NCBI GenBank assembly: GCA_030248215.1
Contig: JASANG010001737.1
Span: forward strand, 62,001-126,000
DNA: 64,000 bases
DNA from: Enoplolaimus lenunculus
Lineage: Eukaryota > Nematoda > Enoplea > Enoplida > Thoracostomopsidae
Direction of reading: 5' to 3'
Part shown: in pieces, positions 11,849 through 22,127 of the stretch
Layout: every line of letters begins with the position of its first letter
Position numbering within the stretch: the first letter of the stretch is position 1
Translations under genes and position numbers: made by a program
The notes under the pieces: generated by a model
The model's input: only the letters and a program-made list of their open reading frames with translations
The model's database searches: none
Told to the model about the DNA's origin: nothing

Positions 11849-14800
11849 GGCTACAGATTAAGCTTTATGAAGCGGAAATTAAAAATTTGCAAACTACAAA
11901 CTTTGCCAAATTTTTCACAAAAAAACAAATTTCAGAGGTGGGGCGTATGTATAATAACAACAGCAACTCAACACATGTTTGTTGACAATTTACACGTTTC
12001 TAGTCTTCTTGCAACAAGCAGTTGTGTTGCGTTTGTAGTAATTGTGCAAGCGGCTTTTTTTTTAAATTTTTAGCCTGTCAAAAGCTGTGTTTTTAGTTAT
12101 TATCAACTGGGATTACTCGAGGTCGGCCGTATAAACGATTCAGATAGCTGTTCACGCTAAATTGGCAAATTGTTAACAATGATTCATCCAGTCAGTGGCT
12201 CTGCGTGGTAAATATCAACTCGTGTTTTGAGCTCTACCCCTGCCCACCTCTGTATGCCCCTGTGTTATTTTATGTATTTATGTTAAAATTGCTTCTTTAC
12301 TCTGTTTATTTTTTATTGTTTTTTGCTAAAAAATTGACAAATAAAACTTGAATAATTCCTCACTGCAAATACAAGAACTCAGAGGGTGTGAGTTGATGCT
12401 GTACTTTGCAAGCTGAAATCACTGGAGTAGGGAAACCATCCATAGGGGCGGATCTAATTTTGTTTGGTGCGAAGAATCTTTTAAAGCCCGTGGCCAGGAA
12501 TTGTTAGCAGAGGAATCGAAGCAGCTTAAGGGCTGGAAAAAATATCTTAACATTGAATTTATTTAATTACGAAAAAATTTCGGATCAGGGGGCAGCGAGG
12601 TCCGTACATGGCAGCCCTGTAGTTGTAGGGCTATTGAAAGAGTGCATTCACTAATAATGCTTTCTTTCAAATGAGTTTTTTTCTTAAATAAGGTTATTGG
12701 GGTTAAGGTATCTTACCATCATTCAGCACTCGCCTGTGCTTTACCAGAATCCGCCAGTAGGACTCACCCATTTATTTAAGCCCTTTGTTTTTGGTGCCTA
12801 ACTTTGGAATGAATTTAAACAACAAGCAGCCCCTGAAAAGAGCAAGAAAACGGTGTTGGTAGTAAAAGACTAAGATTCTGCGCCGACTAATTGCCAAATA
12901 CACTTATTGGACTTGCAAGTTCAAATATTGCAGTTGTTGCAATTAAAAATGGTATATTCGGATGAATTTAAGTGTTTCACCGCAATTAATGCGTGCTTTA
13001 ATTGATGCTAACGAAGGGAAATTAGCTATACCACTCAAATATAGTTAGACGTATTTTGTTCATTTTCGCTTCAGCTTCAAAAATGGTAAATTAATATTGC
13101 ACACAATGTCTCAAGCTTTGGTAAATTACCCGTTAATGGGCTGTTGGGATAAACAAAGACATTGAAAAGACAATAGGATTAGCGCGGATGCTTCAAGCGT
13201 TTTGTGAACTGACACAAATTGTGCTTCGAAGGCACCGAACGAGCGAACATTTTTACATCATTAATATTTTTGGCATTTTCTTAGACAACCATATTATTTG
13301 AAAATATTGTGCGACATCGTACGAAACAATGTTGGAAACCAATGGGCAAAGACTCAGCGCCCTTCTTGCGAATTTTCAGTCGGAAGAGTTTAATTTCGCA
13401 ACAAAATAATGTTCGTTTAAAGCCTAATACTATGTTAGCTAAACTGTAACCTTGCCAAATCCTTGATATTGTTGTAATTGCTAAAACGCGGAATCCATGT
13501 TTTATAAAATTGGTAACCCGACACATAAACTGCCATTAACAGACAGCCTGCCTCTGGCCGTCTCAAATACAAAATGTAAAATTGTACTGACAAGACAGTT
13601 TAATTATTTGCTGGAAGTTTTTGTGCATCCAAAAGTGTCGTATTGTTACGCTCTTCACTGCGAACTCTGAGATAATCTAACAGTGGCATAATTGTTGGGG
13701 ATACTAAGGGGTTAAGCCCACCTCCTTGCCCCCAAGTTTTCTAATTATTAGTGTCTCCGATACAGTTCCGAGGTTAGCACCTTCCATCCTCATCAGGACG
13801 CTCGCCTTTTAGTAGAATGACTCCATCAGCGAATGTTTAGACACACCTGTAAGCATGGATCATACTCCTTCGGCAAAATGGATCAAATCTTTAACGGTGT
13901 TATTAATATTAGGTTATCTCATTTCGTGGTGGACAGTTCTTCGGTAAAGGAAACGTAGGCATCGGTAGACCATGTAGGTTATGGGTGGATCACAAGATTC
14001 CTCAGCGCCCGTATGACGGAGCCTTGGCGACCGAAACCGCAACTGAGGCGTGACATTGAGCCTCCTGCGGATGCGGTATTTCATAAATGTCACATATCGC
14101 GGACCATATCAAGATATCAGCCTGACACTAAATTGGTCTATTCGGATTGATATAATACACAAATTACGTCTTGCTTCTCGGTCGCTTGACCCGCAAGATG
14201 TACACCTGGCTGGAGGCTCATAGTTCTACACTCAGTCCGGCGTAAAAATCAACCAGGATAGGAAAAATGGCTCGGAAGATAACTGGCGGAAACAAGCACC
14301 GGCAACTTTCTACCGGAAAATCATGGATCCACCACTGAGCAACAATGGGCTGAGTTGAGATGTTTTCGTTTAAATTTGAGTTGTGCCGCACACTTTTTCA
14401 GGTCGTTTTGCTTCGCCATTGGCCAAAATAAAGATGCAGGATAGAGTTTATGTGGATTGTGGCTACAGTGCCGGCGGAAGCGCTCCCAGTCCCCCAGTTG
14501 GGGGGCATCATCTTAGCGAATTGAAAATTTTTTTCAGGAAGTTATAGAGTTGCGCAACATTTGATTGGGGTTCGTCGGACCTGTTTTCGAAGGGCGGCTA
14601 TCCTAACGCCGGACTTGTTTGGTTACCACCGCTTGAAGCAAGTTCCGCTTACAAACCCAATGCGTATGGCTTGTCGCTTGCTTTGATCACAAATTTTTTA
14701 TTTTTTACCTTGAATTAACTCTTTGTTGCTTTTATGTTTCGTATACCCACATTGCTTGCGAAAAACGAAACCCCAGCGTTGAAACGTAACAACAAATGTC

Positions 14801-14882
14801 TGGTAAGACACAACTGAAAATGATTTTAATTCTAAGTTAAGCAGAACCATAAGAAGCCGTTTACGAAAATTTTCCTGTAAAT
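11849..14882. other. Non-genic stretch, about 3 kb, no gene supported
   Basis: AT-rich with short open frames only. 13,740-14,300 is less AT-rich and looks low-copy, but I could not find a frame, splice signals or a family match on either strand. At 12,340-12,350 an AATAAA-type signal follows a T-rich run, like a 3' end, but no coding exon lies upstream. Confidence 0.4.
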
Positions 14883-15046
14883 GCGGTGTGTCAGTCTGGT
14901 TAGGAACCGGGACATCAGACCTTTTGACTGAGCAGGTGGAAAAGTGGGCCTCCAGAACAGGGATCGAACTCTCAGCCTACGGATCCTTAGGCGAACACTC
15001 TACCACTGCACCACGTAGCCCGCCTCTCCAACTGCATTTTTTTCGT
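14883..15046 (-). mobile_element. tRNA-derived SINE, copy S2a
   Basis: Reverse-complement copy of the element at 17,905-18,068. In sense orientation it reads AGTTGGAGAGGCGGGCTACG, a box-A-like GTGGTGCAGTGGTAGAGTG, a box-B-like GAGTTCGATCCC, then a non-tRNA tail with CCCGGTTCCTAACCAGACTG. tRNA-like heads plus a shared unrelated tail define a SINE. No poly-A tail is visible. Confidence 0.7.
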
Positions 15047-16235
15047 ACGTACGGTTTACTGGTTTCAAACTTTTCGTTACAATGACTGTATTGTATATCT
15101 AAGCTTGACACTACAAGATACGCCGTAAAACGGTATGAGCTGGAAAGCGTCTCTGACATTTACCACTCGATCCCGCTGGATAATTCCTAAATCATAACGA
15201 GCCAATGAGGGGGAATGCAATTTCAAAATGAAATCTAGGCTTTCCCCTTATCTCATTCTTGGTTGATTTAACTGTCAGTAATTTAATATCTATAATTAGC
15301 AATTTTAACTTGAATTTGGCATCTGTGTTTATGAATGAATAATTTTCGGATTAAAATTTCTGAAAGGAAGTTATTATATTAACGCAGGCAGTAACCTTTA
15401 CAGGTCAAGTACATTTTGGCATTATAAAGTGCTGAAATTTTAAATTTCAATTAAAAATTCGTCTTGTAATCTTTAAATAGTTGTTACTCCAATTTATTCA
15501 CTGGCGAATCGAATGGGCCTCGTCCAGTCTTTAACCCCCCATCAGGTTTAAAAAACTAAAAATTTGATTAAGATATAGGCTAAATTTACGTTTGGCTTTT
15601 TGTTTGCGAGGAGTTTTGAATTATTCTACATCATACTGGCTCCTGTGCAAATTTTTAAATCCACCACAGGGTGTATTAGATATTTTTACAGTTGTGTCTA
15701 AACGACACTTAGTCTCTGTAAGAAATTACAAATTTTCATTCATGATATTAATAATCGGGTTAATTATGTATAATTTCTCTGTATATACGTCTGTTGGAAA
15801 TATATATACGTGGTTCATTATGGCCAAAAATGGCGTCTGTACATATCTTGTGCTATATGTATATCATAGACGAACGAAAATAGAAGGTGTTGTCTCTGAT
15901 GAATTTTTATCATCGATAAAAAATTTCATTTTCTTGAATACTCGAAAAACACCTGATCCCCATATGTATGCCATTCAAAAACGTTTGGTACTTCGCTTGC
16001 TTGCTCTATATATACACATAAGGATATACGAGAATATAATTTGTAGTTGAACAATTAGCCATACGCTGTCGGTTCACTCTTTATGTGGCCCGGTGTGGCC
16101 AATATTGGTGTCTGTCCGGTCATCCACCCCAGTCGGTGTTTGCTCAAACATAGTTGCATTGTTAAAATTTTTAACAAATTTGTGCTTCTCATGACCTCGC
16201 CTGATCAACCCATGCCCAAATTGACATTGTTGAAT
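15047..16235. other. Non-genic stretch, very AT-rich
   Basis: One open frame of 152 codons (15,592-16,050 +) starts at TTG. It encodes a Tyr/Ile/Phe-rich chain with no recognisable domain, which is expected by chance at this base composition. Confidence 0.4.
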
Positions 16236-16735
16236 AATTCGATTTTTTAAGGTGCCGAGGTTTGTCGTTGGGACTCAAAGAAAGATTTTGTCTAAAAGTT
16301 TGATAAACTGTGTTACCATTCTACGAAGGTTACGGATTAAAGTCGATTAATGTTAAAGTTTTCGCAATCAAACGTTAGGCTAACGAATTATGGTCAAATA
16401 ACTGATTTGGCATCGTCGCCGTCCCAAATGGCTGCCAGTGTCCCATATCAGTTATTTGACAATTACTCGCTAACCAGACATCTGATTGCGAATAATTTAG
16501 CACCATTCGACTCCAGCACCGCAACCTGCGTCGAATACTGCATAGTTTGTCTAAATTTTTGACAAAAAACTTTTGGGTGACAAAGAGAGACCCGGGGAGC
16601 TTAAAAAAATCGAAATTTTCAAAAATATCAATTTGGGCGTATGATAATTAGGGGAGATCATGACAAGCTCAAATATGTAAAAATTTTCAAAATCCAACCA
16701 TTTTTGGGCAAACACCGGCTGTGGGATAACCGAAA
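16236..16735. repeat. Dispersed repeat family R, copy 2
   Basis: Shares CAGTTATTTGAC, TCGCTAACCAGACATCTGAT, CACCATTCGACTC and the AACCATTTTTGGGCAAACAC block with 62,040-62,335, and the later blocks with 1,905-2,290 and 27,425-27,790. Confidence 0.6.
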
Positions 16736-16770
16736 AGACCCCAATATTGTATTGCGCACTCTGTAAATAT

Positions 16771-16847
16771 CAGGGCGCAACCGGAATTTCGGTTCCGGCA
16801 TTTTATCACCTTCCGGTTCCGGTAATTGTAATTCCGGTTGCACCCTG
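16771..16847. mobile_element. hAT-like mini-element E1, 77 bp, perfect 8-bp target duplication
   Basis: Starts CAGGGCGCAACCGGAATT and ends AATTCCGGTTGCACCCTG, with CCGG-rich filler (TTCCGGTTCCGG). It is flanked on both sides by GTAAATAT (16,763-16,770 and 16,848-16,855). CAGGG ends with an 8-bp duplication are the hAT signature. At 77 bp it is only the two termini and a few bases. Confidence 0.85.
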
Positions 16848-17904
16848 GTAAATATTGCTAATTTACCTCAGCCCCACATACTTTTTGTTTCGCAATCCTG
16901 CGAATTACTGGTTGCGAATGTAAAAGCACCCCCGCGATTTAGTAAATCTACAGTTATATCTTAACCCTTATTTATAGAAAACGTTGAATAGCGTTTACAA
17001 GTTCAACACTGGGTGACTATAAAATAGTTCATTGCTAATCAGCTAAAATATTTCCACGCTAAGCGGAGCGTGGGTGATCAGTAGTGGTATATCTAAATTT
17101 GGACCTGTGCATACAGGATTTCATTTCATGAGGGTGTAACTTTACAACAATGATTTTTACGAGCGATGTTATCAAACACTTAAAATTTTTACGTCTCTGT
17201 AAGATCGTTTATTAGTTCTAAAGCCACAAACAGTCAGAATTTTTGATTTCTTCATGAATCTCGGTGGGAATATATCGTTGGCTTACACCTGCATTGTATT
17301 ATAACTTGCACGACCAAAGTACAATGGGACGTTGCTCAACTTACGTATAGTTTCACCGCAAATGACTGCTAAAAAGTTAACGACAGAGCCTAAAATCAAT
17401 TCTATATTTTGGACATATTTTGTTATTTTCGTAAATTTTTTTTGCTGCGACCCCTGAACTAACAATTCCTGGTTGCGCGACTGATAACCTGATGTTATGC
17501 ATCACACAAACTAACCTTTGCTAATGTTTATTTGAACTGCGCTCAAAGCATTGTTGTTTTCAGCCAAAAATTAATGTTTAAATGTACTTTTTCGCCACTG
17601 AATTCAGTGAAGCGTTTCAGCCTTTTGATCCGTATACGTCGGCCGGCAGTGTGTTTGGTTACACATTTTACTGATAGGAAGCTGTTAGATGGTTGTCGTA
17701 ACAGAAAACCTTATGGTTACAACATTTTGGCTCCGTTTCAACAAAGAACGTCGTGTAGCCACGAAAAGCAAACAGCATCTGCAACCTCGAAATAAGAAAC
17801 TTTATTGTAAGCATGTGATACGTGCTTGTACTGGTGTATATGTAAATATACAATGCATACTGTATAGCATGCTTGCTGGCAGTATACAGTCGACACATAT
17901 AGTT

Positions 17905-18068
17905 GACGGAAAAAGTAGTTGGAGAGGCGCGCTACGTGGCGCAGTGATATAAAGTGTTCGCGTAAGGATTCGTAGACTTGAAATTCGATCCACGCTTTGC
18001 TGCCCCGTTTTTCAAACTGTTTAGTTACGAAAATCTGAAGTGCCGGTTCCTACCTGGACTGACCGCAA
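17905..18068 (+). mobile_element. tRNA-derived SINE, copy S2b
   Basis: AGTTGGAGAGGCGCGCTACG, box-A-like GTGGCGCAGTGATATAAAGTG, box-B-like AAATTCGATCCACG, and the shared tail GTGCCGGTTCCTACCTGGAC. It matches S2a in the same order, with many substitutions in both boxes, so it is probably not transcribed now. Confidence 0.65.
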
Positions 18069-18296
18069 TTAGCAAAGGGATTCGAAAATCGGATGAGTTA
18101 AAAAGTACTTGCCTGAGGATTTTAAGCGCTCAAGAACAAAAAATATTCAACTGGGCAACGGTGAAATTTGCATTGTGGGACTGGAACGGAACTTATCAGG
18201 CGTCCATTTTACATACCTTAACTTAGTAGACGTGGACAATAGTGTTCATGCCAAGCCACACGGTTCTATTGTGACAGCGATGAAATCAACACAAAC

Positions 18297-18682
18297 CGTG
18301 CGAGCGGATACCCGGTTCCGGTTTCATATTCGGCAAAAACTGATATCCGAACCCGTTTCCGGTATCCGGTATAAATCTATCGGATACTAGATATTACGGA
18401 TGTGGTACCGATTATCATAGAATGCTTTTTACAAGTGGCATGTCTGGGTAGGTCAACAAGTTACATTTTTGATGCGTTTTGAGCTTCTGCATTAAATAAT
18501 TTCAATTTATCTACAATGATTATGAACTGTAACAGACGAAAACCTTGAGCACGCTAAATAATACAGCGGAAAAATAAATTATTTTAACGTTGTACAATAT
18601 CCGGTATTCGGTTCCTGATCCAGTAAAAAGTTCGATATCCGTATCCTGTTCCGATAGTCGGTAAATTAGTATCCGATCGCAC
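18297..18682. mobile_element. CCGG-rich element E2 (hAT-like family)
   Basis: Left end GTGCGAGCGGATACCCGG, right end GTATCCGATCGCACCCCG, inverted to each other and of the same type as E1 and E3. The interior repeats GGTATCCGGT / TTCCGGT motifs. Target duplication not readable. Confidence 0.55.
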
Positions 18683-18687
18683 CCCGA

Positions 18688-18765
18688 ATATAAGTATATA
18701 AATATAAATAAATAAAAAAATAAAAAAATAAATAAATAAATATATATACATATATATTTGTATGT
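18688..18765. repeat. AAAT/TA microsatellite
   Basis: Simple run of AAAT, AAATAA and TATA units directly next to E2. Confidence 0.85.
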
Positions 18766-19969
18766 TTTATATGAAAAAACGGTTTTATAAACCATTCGGT
18801 ACTGTATTTGGCTGCTGCTATGTTTTCGCTTAGCGCCTTTCTATATCTGCTTGTACGACACTTTTATTTTTGTCTGGTTTCACTTCAACAGCTCTAGGTG
18901 TCCTTTGTCGTTTTTAGCTAAACCTGATCTCTGCGTTTGATTTTGCCCAGATGTGTGTATCTAAAAGCGTCGTGTAGTAGCTTAATAAAGATAACACAAT
19001 TTCAAGCATACTGCTAACAGCGGGAACCTTCAAAGAGGGCAAGTGAGAGTCTGATAACCCTGGTTATTAGCGATCAAAATGGTTTCCCTCTATCATTTAA
19101 AGTCCCCTCACATTGTCGATGTTAGCGGTCCTAACTGGCCGCCAACCTCAAGTTCAATTGATGTGACACTCAGATTGGAACGACAAGCAAGGGCGTTGCG
19201 AGAACTTTAGTTTTTTGAGGATATAAACGTCATGTAAGAAATTTTTCCGAAATCTACGAGGCAGAGGTACAATTTTGACTGAATTTCAGACGTACAAAGC
19301 TGTAGTTTTATAGGTTTTGCTCAACTTGAGAACGATCATCGTTTGTAAGTATGACGTCGCACTTAAATGGAGGTTTCAGAGACCCAGCCATTATGCCGTT
19401 TATTTTTGGTTTATCTGTCAATCAGCTCAGCCTCGTTTATTGCCCTGTATACCTAATCCCAAAATCCCTTCATTTTAGGCGAAACTTTTATTCTGGACAC
19501 TTTAGCCGCAGATGCGAACAGAGATTGCGCCGTCTTCTTAACCCGAGGGCGAGATTCATTTTATCATTTATCTCTGTTGCAGTGGCGGATCCAGAAGTTA
19601 CTAAAAGGGGGTGGGTACGCGCAAGATATAACAGTGAACAAAAATTTGCGAGCATTGCGAACTAGAAGCCGAATACCATTTTAGTGGTTAACCTTGATGC
19701 TAAATTTTGATTTTGATATCAGTTGGGGGGTTAGGCCGACTATCTGTTAGTCCTCTAATCATTTCATGATAAACACGGGAATAAAGCAATCAGATAGGAC
19801 TGCAACTACTGGGGGCGTCGCACATTTACTATGTTTTGATTTTGCAAATTTGAGTGTAGTCTGTGTATCATTTTGGAAGGGTATTACTTTAAATGACGAA
19901 CGCAGAGTTACTTTAACCAGTGTTGCGAGGTAGACAATTTTCGGGCGTTTTAAATGCAGTGACAGTCAT
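18766..19969. other. Non-genic stretch, nothing recognised
   Basis: Short open frames only (19,351-19,665 + is 104 codons, no domain or splice framing). Confidence 0.4.
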
Positions 19970-20128
19970 GCCGGTAGCCAAGTTGGGCTCAGGTCAACCT
20001 GGAGAAATTTTGTCTCACCTAGAAATTTTGTTAACCTTGCTTGTGGATCATTGAAAATCATTATATTCCCCTCATGAAACATTTTTAGCCCCCCACCCCC
20101 AAGCAAAGTAAGCTGGCTAAGGGCATGG
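19970..20128 (-). repeat. Family B repeat, copy 6
   Basis: Reverse-complement copy. It holds GAAACATTTTTAGCCCCCCA and AAGCTGGCTAAGGGCATGG, matching copies 1 and 5. Confidence 0.7.
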
Positions 20129-21673
20129 TGACGGCACATATTTTTTGTCACGTCGACAGATTTAGTTGCTGTTTCTATTTATCCTGTACACCATCACCCT
20201 TGTAATCACACCGGTCTTGGCCTGCATTATTTCTATTCAAGTATAAATACTCAACATTACCGACATTTTGTTTGCTTCTAAAATTTTTTCTTGACGCCAT
20301 TATGGTACCAGGTATTGGTTCCCAGGCTCGTAGCTATTAAGTCGCTATTGTTAGCCGGAGGTAGATCCATTGATTAAGAAAGCCCTTAATTGTAGCATGA
20401 ATTGTTGAAATTTTGTTTGTTCTTTCCAAAATTTTTTTCTTGTCCTCAGCATTGTTTCTTCTTAAGAGTTGCTATGTATTTTATTGCAATTCGTACTTAT
20501 AAAAGCATTTCATTGTAGCATATTTGAGTTGCATGTTGAACTATAAGAGGCTTGAGGCTTTAAAACGTGATACTATTTTAAGTTGTTTTCACAATGCAAC
20601 AATGGCGTGACCAAAGCTTTCTTACCACATGACAATGTAACCATTAATCACATGAAAAGCAATTGATTTATTTCTGTTTGTTTGGTTGTATCTGAACTGA
20701 GCGTTGTCGAGATATACCGACTAAGCTCATTCCCTGTTTTAGGTTCGTAACCAGCCCAGTACTTGAATGGGGGCGTGTGGTGCGAAGGAAGGAGATTAGG
20801 CTGTTTTCGTATAACGCTCCATTTTGTCACGTGTTTACCCTTATCTTATGACACATTTTGTGGCAAGGGTAAATTTTATATCGTGAACGGCGTATCGTTT
20901 ACAAACGGAAACAAACTGTTGAGCGGCATGGTTTTTATAGGGATTCTGAGTTGGCCCTTGGCAACTTGGTAAGCATGTACAAACAACAGACGTCGATATA
21001 TAATTTCAAAGGAGGCAAGCGGGTATGAAGCGTAATTTACAATCCTGAGCAAATAATTTTTGGGGATCGTCGTCAAAAATGTTTGGAGATGTCGAGTCTT
21101 GTTTAGGATGCTTGGTTACGGGCTCACCCTGTGAAGAACCAGTAATTTTTCCTCGACCGTAGAAACAGTGAAATTTTGCGTGGTAGGCTATGGTGACCCC
21201 TACAAATATAACCAGGACATGGGCATAGCCGTGATTTCATTCTGAAGGGGGTTTGGTTATTGTAAAACTTGTTAAAAATGCTTTGTGTTCTCGTTGTTCC
21301 AGATATTCGGTGGAATATCGTTTCTTGCTCTTCGCGTACGCTTGTGAAAATCGCTAAGTGTTAGCGATTTTCAATATCTGCAATTTGCAATTATTTTAGA
21401 TTTTGATTTCCGTTATTAATAATACTTTAATCATAATTTAAATAGCATATATGCGACTCGATTGCTGTTTTAAGCAGGACCTCAGTAAGTTAGTCCGGCG
21501 AGGTCAATATTACACTCATCCTGTATCAAGCGAGGTATTGTCGAAGTTCATAGGTTTTCCGCCAATCTGGTTCGTATTGTAGATATCCCTCATCTTACCT
21601 AAACAATATTTACCCCCCTCCTGAAATTCCGAATTCAAGATTCTAGTATCTGTTTATCCCACTTAGAACAGCT
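20129..21673. other. Upstream region of the NRF gene, no promoter motif recognised
   Basis: About 1.5 kb with no shared repeat and no exon. TTTATCCCACTTAG|AACAGCT immediately precedes the ATG at 21,674, so the open frame may begin 7 bases after a splice acceptor (of a 5'UTR intron or a trans-spliced leader). 21,345-21,372 has an inverted repeat around CGCTAA/TTAGCG. Confidence 0.4.
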
Positions 21674-22127
21674 ATGCCTGTTCTCAGATTTCTGCTTTTT
21701 GGGCTATTTTTACTTGGGCCGGCGACTAAAATAAGCACAGCGCAACTGGTTACACCACCCTTAGTCGACGCGTATAGGCAAGTGTTCCAGTTTGGTCAAT
21801 TCGGGGGCGATATAGGAGCATTTGTTCAAACGATGCGAACTGCGGCAACTTTCGACGGTTCCCAAATTGCGGACCGCATTCAGGCCGGCATGGCTGCCAG
21901 CGGAGGCCAAGGCCAACAAGGACCGAAAGCGTGTCAGGCGGTCCTTGCTAAATATTTCGGCCTTCGAGCACTTGGCCACAATCCGGCGTGCCAACGGGAT
22001 ATGATGGAGTTGGTATGTGGCATGCAAACGCTAATAGAATCAGCAAAGTTGCAATGCGCTCAGAATGATACAAGTTGTGTGATGCAAAAACAGCACGCAG
22101 TGCAAACGTATAATTGGACTGCGTATG
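21674..22127 (+). CDS. NRF gene exon 1: signal peptide and start of NRF domain
   Basis: Starts MPVLRFLLFGLFLLGPATKI, a clear signal peptide probably cleaved near ISTA-Q. It then encodes a Cys-containing lumenal segment (KACQAVL, ACQRDMMELVCGM, CAQNDTSC). The donor ATG|GTGAGT lies at 22,128 and leaves phase 1. Reading on gives a stop at 22,228, which I reject because exon 2 continues the NRF domain in phase. Confidence 0.85.

Noticed and set aside
15592-16050. 152-codon open frame, hydrophobic
   Set aside because: Starts at TTG, extremely AT-rich codons, no domain, no splice framing; expected by chance in this composition.
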